Source: Aldehydirespirator sp965116965 (lineage in GTDB: Bacteria; Actinomycetota; Acidimicrobiia; Acidimicrobiales; Aldehydirespiratoraceae). Taken from it: a DNA stretch of 64,000 bases. Under the pieces are notes generated by a model, which saw only the letters and a program-made list of their open reading frames with translations, was not told where the DNA came from and did not search any database. Made by a program: the position numbers and the translations under genes. Where the stretch lies: NCBI GenBank assembly GCA_965116965.1, contig OZ220743.1:1116001-1180000 (forward strand). Direction: 5' to 3'. How positions within the stretch are numbered: position 1 is the first letter of the stretch; each line of letters opens with the position of its first letter. This document shows positions 18,481-26,919 of this stretch, piece by piece.

Positions 18481-19287
18481 CCCCCCGTACCCGGCAGCCG
18501 CCCGGGCGGGAAGCAGCACGCGGGCGCTCAGCGCGGCGATCACTACGGCCCCGGCCGCCAGCAGGGACGCGCCCCGGGGGCCGGCCAGCCACGAACCCAC
18601 GTCGGTGGCGACCTGTCCAGCACCAGCGACGAGGCCGGCCCCGAGCAGCACGACTAGGGCCAGCGTGGGCATGGCCACCGCAACCCGGGCGTGGAACAGC
18701 CGGGCCGTGGTCGCGGCCTGGGAGGCCTCGGCCTCGAGAACGGCGACGGTCTCTGCCCAGCGCCCGCCCCCCTCGGCCGAGATGGCGACCAGATCGGCCA
18801 GCGACCCCGCGACCGCCGAGGGTACCCGGACCGCGAACCGCTGGGCCGCAACGTCTACCCCGACACTCTCGCAGTCGGTGACCATCGCCACTGCCGCCTC
18901 CCCGACGGGGCCGCCCACCAGGGGCGCAGCCCTGGACAACGCGTCGGCAGCGGTCACCGAGACCGCGGCCTGGTTGGCCAGCACGCTCGCGAAGCGAGCC
19001 ACCCCCTCGGCGGTGGCGACCCGCCGCTTCGACGTCACCAGCACCTTCACCGCCGAGGTGCAGACCAGCGCACAGATTGTCGCTGCGATCGCGTGTCCGG
19101 CGGCGAGGTCCAGAGCGACCATGGCCGCAAAAGCCCCGGCTGCGGCCGGCAACTCGGCCGGAATCCGGGCCCGGTGCCGCAGGCCCGTCCTGGCCCGCAA
19201 TGACCAGAGAGTGCCTTCGGCCGGCCATAGCGCGACCGCCAGCATCAGCGCGCCGCCTGCGGAGATGATCCACCCCGAAGTACTCAT
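18472..19287 (-). CDS. tadB: TadB-like type II/IV secretion inner-membrane protein (T2SSF)
   Basis: This 271-residue membrane protein starts at ATG 19287 (MSTSGWIISAGGALMLAVAL). It has the T2SSF core: ARFASVLANQAAVSVTAADA, LSRAAPLVGGPVGEA, SLADLVAISAEGGGRWAETV and two C-terminal helices (PTLALVVLLGAGLVAGAG; LLAAGAVVIAALSARVLL). It follows tadA by 43 bases on the minus strand. Together with TadC it forms the platform on which the TadA ATPase acts. Confidence 0.82.
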   Translation of the reverse strand: MSTSGWIISAGGALMLAVALWPAEGTLWSLRARTGLRHRARIPAELPAAAGAFAAMVALDLAAGHAIAATICALVCTSAVKVLVTSKRRVATAEGVARFASVLANQAAVSVTAADALSRAAPLVGGPVGEAAVAMVTDCESVGVDVAAQRFAVRVPSAVAGSLADLVAISAEGGGRWAETVAVLEAEASQAATTARLFHARVAVAMPTLALVVLLGAGLVAGAGQVATDVGSWLAGPRGASLLAAGAVVIAALSARVLLPARAAAGYGGLQ

Positions 19288-19330
19288 CGGGGCGCTCCGT
19301 TGCGCAGAGCCGACAGTGTCCTGGAAGCGT

Positions 19331-20980
19331 TCACTCGGACGTCCCGTTGCGTCCCGCCGCCCTCGAGCCGCGGCGCGAGGTATCGCCGCCCACGAGTTGC
19401 AGGGTGGGCCGCCGCGCCGTGGCCTCCGGCCCGGGACAATCGACGGCGACCCCGACCGATCGGTAGACGTCGGCCACGCGACCCATGGGCTGAGCCACGG
19501 GCGCGGCCCAACGCTCCCCGGGCTGGAGACGCCACAGGCAGCGGGTCTGGATCGAGCCGTCGGGGTCGGTGCCGGTGATCTGGGTGACGTCCGCGATCAC
19601 CCGCTCGCCGGCGTGGTTGCGACCCATCCACACCAGCAGGTGCACCGCGATGGCTATCGACCGGCGGGCCAGGCTCTCGTCGGCTCCCTCAGAGGTGGCG
19701 TACGCGGTGAGCTTCTCCAGCACGCCGTCGCCGGGCGGGGAGTGCAGGGTGACCAGGCACCCGTCGAGACCCGACGACATGGCGTCGAGCAGGGCCATGG
19801 TGCCCTCGCCCCGCACCTCGCCCACCACCAGTTTGGAGCTGTTGGCCCGCTTGGCGTCGCGCACGTGGTCGGCCATGGAGTGCCTGCCCACGCCGTCGTT
19901 GTTGGCGTCCCGGGTGAGCCGCTCGTAGGCGTTGGGGTGGATGCTGTACTCCCGCAGCCTGAGCTCGGGAGTGTCCTCGATGGTGTCGATCCGCTCCTCG
20001 GGCGGCACTCTCGCCAGCAGCGCCTGGCACAGGGTCGTCTTGCCGCCACCCATCGCGGCCGCGACCACCACGTTGGCTCGCACGCCGCCGGCTATCGCCT
20101 CGGCCAGCACATCAGCCAGCCGGTCGTCGCACAGGCCCAGTTCCGCGAGGGTCCGCCGGCCGCCCAGGTTGCTGCGGAGCACCAGCGTCGGCGGCGAGCA
20201 GACGAAGGCCTCGGCGTGCAGCCGCCACCGGTCGCCGATGCGGGTGTCGAGACGGGGGTCGAGATCGTCGAAGCGTTGGGGCCGCTCGCCGGAGTAGGCG
20301 GCCAGGAACCGGCACGCCCCGATCAACTCGTCGTCGCTCATGAACGGGGAGGTGCGGCTTTGCCGCTCGCCGTTGCTGAACTCGACCACCATCGACTCGC
20401 CGCCCCGGATCTGGAACTCCTCCACGTCTTCCTCGGCCAGCAGTTCCCGCAGCCGGCGGGCGGCCGCGGCCGACGCGGACTCGCGGCGAACGGCGCGGTC
20501 GGTGCTGTCCATGCGCTGCGGCGCGGCAGCCAGCGAACCCAGCGAGCGGCCCAGGCGGCGCAGCGTCCGCTCCGAACGCCGGTTGGGCGCAGGCGGCACC
20601 GCTCGCACCACCTGGGCGCCGGCCTGCATCCGCGCCTCGGCAGCGTCCACCGCGTGGTCCGACATCACGACCAGAGCCAGCGGCACCCTGGCCGCCGGCC
20701 CGGCGTTCAGTCCCAGCCGCCCCCGCAGTCCGCATCCGGGGCCGTGCGTCACCCAGACCACGCCGGCGGCCGCGGCCGCGGTGGGGCGCAGCACGCTGTC
20801 ATCGGTGGATGCATCGAGGTTGACGACGGTGGCCCGGTGAGCCGCAGCCGCCAGGGCACGGTCGGCCAGCGATTCGCCCACGACAACGTCGCCGGCCGAC
20901 GCTCGCACCCCGTCGATGATCGTGCACACCACCCAGCCGGCAGCCTGCGGATCGAGCCTCTGGTCAGTTGAGATCATCAA
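19331..20980 (-). CDS. tadA: TadA/CpaF-type secretion ATPase
   Basis: This 549-residue cytoplasmic motor ATPase powers Flp pilus assembly. Motifs include Walker A MGGGKTTLCQAL near residue 310, the Asp box DTIEDTPELRLREYS, the His box region with KLVVGEVRGEGTMALLDAMS, and CLVTLHSPPGDGVLEKL. The N-terminal ~120 residues are an extra receiver-like region without clear motifs. ATG 20980 is chosen because GGGAG lies eight bases upstream; ATG 21001 is also possible. Both overlap the end of the CpaB-like gene. Confidence 0.9.
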   Translation of the reverse strand: MMISTDQRLDPQAAGWVVCTIIDGVRASAGDVVVGESLADRALAAAAHRATVVNLDASTDDSVLRPTAAAAAGVVWVTHGPGCGLRGRLGLNAGPAARVPLALVVMSDHAVDAAEARMQAGAQVVRAVPPAPNRRSERTLRRLGRSLGSLAAAPQRMDSTDRAVRRESASAAAARRLRELLAEEDVEEFQIRGGESMVVEFSNGERQSRTSPFMSDDELIGACRFLAAYSGERPQRFDDLDPRLDTRIGDRWRLHAEAFVCSPPTLVLRSNLGGRRTLAELGLCDDRLADVLAEAIAGGVRANVVVAAAMGGGKTTLCQALLARVPPEERIDTIEDTPELRLREYSIHPNAYERLTRDANNDGVGRHSMADHVRDAKRANSSKLVVGEVRGEGTMALLDAMSSGLDGCLVTLHSPPGDGVLEKLTAYATSEGADESLARRSIAIAVHLLVWMGRNHAGERVIADVTQITGTDPDGSIQTRCLWRLQPGERWAAPVAQPMGRVADVYRSVGVAVDCPGPEATARRPTLQLVGGDTSRRGSRAAGRNGTSE

Positions 20981-21584
20981 CATTGCCGGGTCTCCCTTCA
21001 TGCGGTTGCGTCGGCGCCGGGCATCCGGGCCAGCCCGCCGGCGGCGACTCCCATATCCACCACACCGTCGGTCCCAGCACGGCGGCCAGCTGCGGCTTGG
21101 CCTCCACCACCACGGTGCCCTCACCGACCAGTACCAATGGCAGTACCGTCGTTGCGCAGCCGCCCGGCTGTGCGGCCAGCACCGCGGCATCGCCGGCTGC
21201 GGGTCCCGGCGCGGGCCACAGTGACGGGTCGACCGCTACGGCCAACAGGGCGGCCGACAGGTCGGAGGCGGCCGGCCGCGCCGAGTCGACCAGCAGGGCC
21301 TCGGACACCACCGTGCCGGCGGGCACGGCCACCGCAGGCACCCGGCCGGCCAGTTGGTCCGCCGTCACGAACAGCGCAGCCGACTCATCGGGCATCTCCA
21401 CGGTGACGTGCTCGCCCGGCTCGCGTCCCGCGGGCCAGTCCTCGGCCGCGACCACCACCTGAACCGTGGTCGCCGGCTCGGAGCGGCCGAACAGCCACAC
21501 GGACAGCGCAACCACCACCACGATCAGGGCCGCGGCCGCGAACCGCCGGGCCTGGCCCGACAGGGGGACGGGGTTCGTGGCCAT
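20964..21584 (-). CDS. SAF-domain CpaB/RcpC-like pilus assembly protein
   Basis: This 206-residue protein has one N-terminal membrane helix (FAAAALIVVVVALSVWLFG), then a SAF-type region: VQVVVAAEDWPAGREPGEHV, FVTADQLAGRVPAVAVPAGT, VVSEALLVD. This matches the SAF domain seen in CpaB/RcpC proteins that act in the periplasm or cell wall during Flp pilus assembly. The C-terminal part carries WESPPAGWPGCPAP. It directly precedes and overlaps tadA. Confidence 0.75.
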   Translation of the reverse strand: MATNPVPLSGQARRFAAAALIVVVVALSVWLFGRSEPATTVQVVVAAEDWPAGREPGEHVTVEMPDESAALFVTADQLAGRVPAVAVPAGTVVSEALLVDSARPAASDLSAALLAVAVDPSLWPAPGPAAGDAAVLAAQPGGCATTVLPLVLVGEGTVVVEAKPQLAAVLGPTVWWIWESPPAGWPGCPAPTQPHEGRPGNVDDLN

Positions 21585-21593
21585 CCCGTGCCC

Positions 21594-23459
21594 CTAACCG
21601 GTTCGGGCCGGGCGCCGCGGCCCGTGATGCGCGGCGGCGCCGGAGTGGTGGTGCAAGGTTGTTCCGGACGTGTAGTCGATGACATCCAGGAACCACTCGA
21701 CGCCTCTGGCGAGAATCGCGCACTGGCGGAAGATGGTGTCCTCCGCCACGCCCTCGAAGCAGGCGCGGGCCTGCCAGGACCACACCCCCGGCGTCGGGAG
21801 CTCCCAACGGCACTGGTCGTAGGAGTCGTCCGAGACCATCGCAGCGGCCACGCCGCACGACTTGCTCAGGTCACCGTTGCGGTGGTGCTGCTGCGCCTGG
21901 GCCTGCTGGGCCGCACTCAGGTTGTCCCAGCGGCTCAAGTAGACGCCGAAGCCGGAGCCCGGCCGGGCCTCATCCGCGTTCTCGATTGTCGAGCGATCAC
22001 TGGGGCGCCACGGCCGCAACTGCGTCAGGCGGGTCTGAATGCTGACGACCTGCCACAGGCAGCCGTCGTCTCGTGGGACGTGCCACGCACCCGCGGGATC
22101 GGCCACCGGCCAAACCGGCGACCCGGCCACCACTAGGTACGTCGTGCCGCCGGGCACATCCGGGTGCGGAGGCCAGGGCCGGCCCGGCTCGCCTTCGGAC
22201 TTGACGCCCACCAGCGTCGCCCAGCGGAGCTGTGCGGCCAACCCGGTCCGCTCGCGGTTGGACAGCCGCAGGCCCGTCGTGCACATCTCGTCGCCGGGGC
22301 CGGTGCCGCCTTCGTCGGGTGGGCCCGGTTCGCCACCGCCCGGCCGGCCCGGCTCGGGCCGGTTGATGGCGGGCCCTCCGCTTCCGGGGTCGTCGGGGAT
22401 CTCGATGCGGTTCAGGAACGCGGCCAGCTGGGCGTTGGTCATTGTGGAGTCAGGATCGGCGTCGGGACGGCTGTACGGGTTGGTCACGCCGTCGTTGTCG
22501 CCGTCGTGGCCCTGCAAGATGCCCATGTCGGCCAGCTCGTCGGCCACCTCGAACGGATCGTCGTCGGGATCGACGTCGAGACCGATCCCGATCGCGATCG
22601 CAATGAACATGTCACCCCGGTCGGCGAGCCCCTCGTCGGGGAGAGTGTCGAGGGCGGCTTCGGTGTCGAACCCAGGGTTGTGCTCGCCGTAGCTGTCGAC
22701 GATCTGCCGCAGGTCGACACTCGTGGTGTGCGCGTCGAGGTCGAAGTCCTCGGGGAGGTAGCCGTTCTCGATCCCTTCGGTGACGTCGTCGCAGGCCCAG
22801 CTGTTCGAATAGCCACAATCGTCCCGGGGTGGCGCAGTTGTGGTGGTGGGCGGCGGGGGCTGGGTTGTGGTGGGAGGTGGTTGCCCGCAGCGCGGGAAAC
22901 ACGGAGGGAAGGAGATGGTGGGCCGGGCGGTTGTGGTTGGCGTGGGCCGACGTGTCGTGGTGGTGGGGGGAGGCCGTCGCGTGGTGGTGGGTGGCGGGGG
23001 CTGGGTTGTGGTGGCGACGGGCCGGGCGGTTGTGGTGGGAGGTGGTTGCCCGCAGCGCGGGAAACACGGAGGGAAGGAGATGGTGGGTCGGGCGGTTGTG
23101 GTGGGGGGAGGCCGTCGGGTGGTGGTTGGGGGCGGGTAGCACGCGTTGGGCGGGCTGCAGATTGGTGGCCGTGTGGTTGTCGGCGGTCGGGCGGTTGTGG
23201 TGGGGGGAGGCCGTCGGGTGGTGGTTGGGGGCGGGTAGCACGCGTTGGGCGGGCTGCAGATTGGTGGCCGTGTGGTTGTCGGCGTCGGGTGGTGGTGTCC
23301 TGGAGGCGGCAGCGGGTGAGCATGAGCGGACTCGGCGCGCTGGTGGGCGATCACGGCGCCCAGCAGCAGGGCGGCCATCCCCAGCGTGCCGACCGCCAGA
23401 CACCACCGGGGGGTGGGGTCGCGGGGCGGCGGCTGGTGCGGCAACGGGTGCTCAGGCAT
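21594..23459 (-). CDS. Membrane-anchored Thr/Pro-repeat surface protein of the Tad locus
   Basis: This 621-residue protein has a short cytoplasmic tail, then a membrane helix (WCLAVGTLGMAALLLGAVIA). It continues into a 150-residue Pro/Thr-rich stalk of repeats (ICSPPNACYPPPTTT twice; TISFPPCFPRCGQPPPTTT twice). A folded domain follows with acidic, SLH- or EF-like features (DRGDMFIAIAIGIGLDVD, GHDGDNDGVTNPYSRPD). A second folded domain is Trp/Cys-rich (CLWQVVSIQTRL, CRWELPTPGVWSWQARAC). It is likely exported and cell-wall spanning. No family is recognised. The gene is 21 bases after a lipoprotein gene and 9 before the CpaB-like gene, so all may work with the pilus. Confidence 0.65.
   Translation of the reverse strand: MPEHPLPHQPPPRDPTPRWCLAVGTLGMAALLLGAVIAHQRAESAHAHPLPPPGHHHPTPTTTRPPICSPPNACYPPPTTTRRPPPTTTARPPTTTRPPICSPPNACYPPPTTTRRPPPTTTARPTISFPPCFPRCGQPPPTTTARPVATTTQPPPPTTTRRPPPTTTTRRPTPTTTARPTISFPPCFPRCGQPPPTTTQPPPPTTTTAPPRDDCGYSNSWACDDVTEGIENGYLPEDFDLDAHTTSVDLRQIVDSYGEHNPGFDTEAALDTLPDEGLADRGDMFIAIAIGIGLDVDPDDDPFEVADELADMGILQGHDGDNDGVTNPYSRPDADPDSTMTNAQLAAFLNRIEIPDDPGSGGPAINRPEPGRPGGGEPGPPDEGGTGPGDEMCTTGLRLSNRERTGLAAQLRWATLVGVKSEGEPGRPWPPHPDVPGGTTYLVVAGSPVWPVADPAGAWHVPRDDGCLWQVVSIQTRLTQLRPWRPSDRSTIENADEARPGSGFGVYLSRWDNLSAAQQAQAQQHHRNGDLSKSCGVAAAMVSDDSYDQCRWELPTPGVWSWQARACFEGVAEDTIFRQCAILARGVEWFLDVIDYTSGTTLHHHSGAAAHHGPRRPARTG
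22835..23285 (-). repeat. Internal DNA repeats encoding the Thr/Pro stalk
   Basis: A ~105-base unit (about 23073-23180) recurs nearly exactly at about 23188-23285; both encode TTTRPPICSPPNACYPPP. A second unit encoding TISFPPCFPRCGQPPP occurs at about 22874-22930 and 23037-23095. The high identity at DNA level suggests recent duplication and likely length variation between strains. Confidence 0.75.
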
Positions 23460-23480
23460 TGCAGATCACTCCTGTCGAGG

Positions 23481-24788
23481 TCAGCAGGTCACGGGGAAGT
23501 AGCGCTCGGGCGTGGCGTGGTGGTGCTCCATCCACTCTTCGGCGATGCGTCCCGAGCCCCAGCAGTCGCGGTTGTCCCTTCCGTAGGGGTGGCCTTCGAC
23601 CCATGCGGCCCACGCGTCGCAGTCGTTTCCGAAGCGCTCGGGCGTCTCCGAACGTCGCCGGACCCGGGCTTCGAGTTGTACGTCTGCGGGCAGCACGATG
23701 CGGCACTGTTCGGCCAGCGTCACAGTGTCCGACAACAACAGCCCGGCGTCGTTGGTCCGACCCTCTGGAGTGCTTACGACGAGCGGATTGATCACGGTGG
23801 CGCAGTTGTGCCACCCGTGGCGGTTCATCACTTCGGAGCCGCGGGACCCCGCGCCGTAGGCGTTGGCGCGGTCCTGGTACTCGTTGAGCACGCACCACGG
23901 ATGCGCCCCGAGGTAGTCCAACGCCCACTTCATCTCGTGCAGCAGCCAGGTGCAGTTGCCCCGTGGCTGGTCGAAGCACCAGCTCGCCCAGCGGGCCACA
24001 TCGCTGGTCCAGCGGGGCTTCTCGTCGGCCCGATCGCCCGCGCAGACGCCGCCGACGCCTAGAGCGGGGTAGGCGCCGCTGAGGCAGTCGGAGAGATCCT
24101 GGGGGACCTCCCACTCGGACGGCGGGTAGCAGTCTGAGGGCCATGGCGGGCCGGGCGCGCAGTCGGGGTAGTCCCAGTAGGGGTGCTCGCGGGGGATCAT
24201 CCCTCGCTCTGGGGCGGGCGGATGGCCCCCCGCGGGCGCGGCCGACGGTCCATCGACGGCGACCGGCGCAGTCGTCGTGGTGGCCGGCGGAGCGGTCGTC
24301 GGGGTGGACGCCGTTGTCGTGGCGTTTGTCGATGCCGGCGCCGGCGGCGACGTGGTCGGCAGCGCAGCCTTTGTCGCCGGAACGGCGGCGGCAGTGATCG
24401 GCTCCGTCGTGGAAACCGCGGAGTGGTCGGGGCCGGCGCGGACCTCGCCGGCCGGCTCCGCCGGCAGGACCGACAGTTCCCGCTCAGGCGGTGCCGCCGG
24501 TGTCGGCTCAGTGTCTGCAGGCAGCGGTGGCGCGGCGTCGGAGGCATCGGGAGATGCGTCAACGGCACTCAGCTGGATGCCCGGTCCCACCGCAGGCTCA
24601 GCCGCCGATGGGACGGTCGGGCCGGAGGCGTCCGTGGCCGATGCGCCTGGTGCGAACGAGGTCCCGGAGCCGCCGTCAGCCCCGCAGCCGGCCGCAATCG
24701 TCGCCAGCGCGACCGCTGCGGTGATCACTGCCCGCCGGGTTCGTCCCCGACTCAACCCGCCCGAGTTCCGAAAATGACAGAAATACAT
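23481..24788 (-). CDS. Secreted lipoprotein with Thr/Pro-rich linker
   Basis: This 435-residue protein starts at ATG 24788 (MYFCHFRNSGG); TTG 24806 is an alternative. The signal peptide TRRAVITAAVALATIAAGC ends in a lipobox with Cys. A ~180-residue low-complexity Ala/Thr/Pro linker follows, then a compact Trp/Cys-rich domain with WDYPDCAPGPPWPSDCYPP, WASWCFDQPRGNCTWLL and CDAWAAWVEGHPYG. No family is recognised. It opens the minus-strand Tad operon. Confidence 0.65.
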   Translation of the reverse strand: MYFCHFRNSGGLSRGRTRRAVITAAVALATIAAGCGADGGSGTSFAPGASATDASGPTVPSAAEPAVGPGIQLSAVDASPDASDAAPPLPADTEPTPAAPPERELSVLPAEPAGEVRAGPDHSAVSTTEPITAAAVPATKAALPTTSPPAPASTNATTTASTPTTAPPATTTTAPVAVDGPSAAPAGGHPPAPERGMIPREHPYWDYPDCAPGPPWPSDCYPPSEWEVPQDLSDCLSGAYPALGVGGVCAGDRADEKPRWTSDVARWASWCFDQPRGNCTWLLHEMKWALDYLGAHPWCVLNEYQDRANAYGAGSRGSEVMNRHGWHNCATVINPLVVSTPEGRTNDAGLLLSDTVTLAEQCRIVLPADVQLEARVRRRSETPERFGNDCDAWAAWVEGHPYGRDNRDCWGSGRIAEEWMEHHHATPERYFPVTC

Positions 24789-24984
24789 GGAACAATCATC
24801 TAACAACCTGCATCAGCTATTTGCAACCTTTTTATGCAATTTCTATGTAGACCCTCATTGACCTCGTCGAAAGGCTCGTCCTCGCCCTCCGCCACCGCCG
24901 TCCGGCAGCGCCCGGCTGGTAGCTTCGATCCGGTGTGGGGACGTTCGTCACGCCGTCCGGCACCGTCCCCTAGAACGGGAGACC
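24789..24984. promoter_or_regulatory. AT-rich divergent intergenic region
   Basis: Between the divergent lipoprotein and hpnC genes, 24780-24870 is conspicuously AT-rich for this genome (TTTGCAACCTTTTTATGCAA). It probably holds promoters in both directions. No individual -10/-35 pair is secure. Confidence 0.4.
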
Positions 24985-25938
24985 GTGTCCACTGAGCCGT
25001 TGGTGAACGGGGCGCCGCACAACTCGCCTCCAGCGCAGAGCGCGCAGCCGGCGCCCGTCGACGCGGCCACGGCCGAGGCGGTCGAACGCCATGTCGGGCT
25101 CGACGCGGTCATGGCCCGGGCGGCCGGAGAGAACTTCCCGGTGGCGCTGCGGCTCCTGCCCAAGGCGGTGCGGGGCCACCTGCGGGCCGTCTACGGCTTC
25201 GCACGTCTGGTCGACAACCTCGGCGACGAGTACCCCGGGGACCGCCTGGCTGCCCTCGACTGGGTCGAGGTCCAGCTCGACGACCTGTTCGCGGGCGCCC
25301 CCCGGCACGAGGTCTTCGTCCGGCTGGCCCCCACGGTGGCGCGATTCGGGTTGGACCGCCGGCCCTTCGACCGGCTGCTGGCCGCCAACCGGCTCGACCA
25401 GCGCAAGACCAGCTACTCCGACTTCGACGACCTCATGGAGTACTGCAAGCTGTCGGCCGACCCTGTCGGGCGCCTGGTGCTGGCCGTGTTCGAGGCAGCC
25501 ACGCCCGACCGCCTGGCCGCCTCCGACCAGGTCTGCCGCGGGCTCCAGGTGCTGGAGCACCTCCAGGACGTGGGAGAGGACGCAGCCCAGGGGCGCGTCT
25601 ACCTCCCCGCCGAAGACATGGATCGCTTCGGTGTGGCCGTCGAGGACCTCGGCGCCCCGGCGGCGTCGGCCGGCCTGCGAGGCCTGGTCGCCTACGAGGC
25701 GGCCCGGGCCCGGGCCATGCTCCACCAGGGGAGGGGACTGGTGGCGTCGCTGCGAGGACCGGCCCGCCTGGCGGTGGCCGGGTTCGTGGCCGGGGGGCTG
25801 GCCAACCTCGACGCACTCGAGGCGGCCGGATTCGAGGTGCTGGGCGGCGCCCGCAAGGCCGGCTCCGCACGGGTGCTGGTCCGCGTCGCAGGCGTGTACC
25901 TCACCGGCGCAGTCCGGCGCGGAGCGGGCGGCGCGTGA
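24985..25938 (+). CDS. hpnC: Squalene synthase-like HpnC (hydroxysqualene synthase)
   Basis: HpnC converts presqualene diphosphate to hydroxysqualene in the three-step bacterial squalene route. This 317-residue protein has the paired Asp-rich motifs of the trans-isoprenyl synthase fold: ARLVDNLGDEYPGD near residue 75 and LEHLQDVGEDAAQGRVYLP near 190. Between them YSDFDDLMEYCKLSADPVGR is conserved in the family. The start is GTG with CGGGAGA upstream. The stop overlaps hpnD (GTGA). Confidence 0.9.
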   Translation: MSTEPLVNGAPHNSPPAQSAQPAPVDAATAEAVERHVGLDAVMARAAGENFPVALRLLPKAVRGHLRAVYGFARLVDNLGDEYPGDRLAALDWVEVQLDDLFAGAPRHEVFVRLAPTVARFGLDRRPFDRLLAANRLDQRKTSYSDFDDLMEYCKLSADPVGRLVLAVFEAATPDRLAASDQVCRGLQVLEHLQDVGEDAAQGRVYLPAEDMDRFGVAVEDLGAPAASAGLRGLVAYEAARARAMLHQGRGLVASLRGPARLAVAGFVAGGLANLDALEAAGFEVLGGARKAGSARVLVRVAGVYLTGAVRRGAGGA

Positions 25939-26843
25939 TCTCGACGGAGACGGCCTACCGGCGCTGCGAGGAGCTCACCTGGTCCGAGGCTCGCAACTTC
26001 GCCTACGGGATCCGCCTGCTGCCGCCGCCCAAGCGCCGGGCGATGGCCGCCCTGTACGCCCTGGCCCGCCGCATCGACGACGTGGGCGACGGCGACTGGC
26101 CCGAAGACCGCAAGCTCGCCGCCCTCGGGGAACTCCATGAGGCCATCGAGGCCCTGGAGGCGGGCGAGATCGCCGACCCCGATGACCCGGTCCTGGTGGG
26201 CGTGGGACACGCCGCGTCCCGGTACCCGATCCCGGTGGCAGCCCTCCATGAGATCGTGGACGGCTGCGAACTCGATGTGCGAGGCGAGACCTACGCCACC
26301 ATGGACGACACCGTGCGCTACTGCCGGCTGGTGGCCGGCTCGGTGGGCCGCCTTTCTCTGGGCGTGTTCGGCACCAAGCCCGCCCGCGCCGTCGCCGCGG
26401 GTCCGACCGGCAGCAACGCAGACCCGGCCGCCCCGGTCCGGTCTGTGGAGGAACTGGCCGACGACCTAGGCGTGGCCCTCCAGCTCACCAACATGCTGCG
26501 AGACATAGTCGAGGACTATCGCATGGGACGCATCTACCTGCCCGAACAGGAGCGGGACCGCTTCGGAATCGCCCCGGGCCAGTGGGAGCCTGCCGACAGC
26601 GTCGCCGCGCTGGTGCAGTTCGTGGCCGGTCAGGCCGTGGTGTGGTTCGAGCGCGGCCTGGTGCTGCTCGACCACCTCGACTATCGCAGCCGGGCCTGCA
26701 CCGCGGCCATGGCCGGCATCTACCGGCGGCTGCTGGGTCGCATCCTGGTCCAGCCGGCGTCCCCGCTGAATGGCCGGGTCAGCCTGCCGACCCGCGAGAA
26801 GGCACTGGTGGCAGCCCGCAGCCTGACTGGACTGCGGCCATGA
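25935..26843 (+). CDS. hpnD: Presqualene diphosphate synthase HpnD
   Basis: HpnD condenses two farnesyl diphosphates to presqualene diphosphate. This 302-residue protein has ARRIDDVGDGDWPEDRK near residue 45 and the second Asp motif NMLRDIVEDYRMGRIYLP near 190. ALYALARRIDD and YCRLVAGSVGRLSLGVFG are also characteristic. The start GTG overlaps the hpnC stop. An ~18-residue insert (ARAVAAGPTGSNADPAAP) sits before the second motif. Confidence 0.92.
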   Translation: MISTETAYRRCEELTWSEARNFAYGIRLLPPPKRRAMAALYALARRIDDVGDGDWPEDRKLAALGELHEAIEALEAGEIADPDDPVLVGVGHAASRYPIPVAALHEIVDGCELDVRGETYATMDDTVRYCRLVAGSVGRLSLGVFGTKPARAVAAGPTGSNADPAAPVRSVEELADDLGVALQLTNMLRDIVEDYRMGRIYLPEQERDRFGIAPGQWEPADSVAALVQFVAGQAVVWFERGLVLLDHLDYRSRACTAAMAGIYRRLLGRILVQPASPLNGRVSLPTREKALVAARSLTGLRP

Positions 26844-26862
26844 GCGCCGGCCCGCTCCCGAC

Positions 26863-26911
26863 GAACATCAAGCAGTCAGCCACCGCACAGGTGGTCAACT
26901 CATCGAAGTTC
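26863..26911. repeat. Family R3 palindromic repeat
   Basis: A ~49-base imperfect inverted repeat of the form GAACATCAAGCAGTCAGCCAC, short centre, GTGGTCAACTCATCGAAGTTC. It is related to elements at 33350, 41034, 48815 and 55932. It lies between hpnD and hpnE. Confidence 0.8.
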
Positions 26912-26919
26912 GTTGCCAA

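Noticed and set aside
18605..20971. Long plus-strand frame opposite tadA/tadB
   Set aside because: The composition is low-complexity Arg/Ala/Pro without motifs, and the minus strand encodes clear T2SSF and ATPase proteins.
22164..24062. Long plus-strand frame opposite the Thr/Pro surface protein and lipoprotein
   Set aside because: The minus-strand proteins have a signal helix, lipobox and sensible domain order; the plus-strand frame is a Gly/Trp-rich shadow.
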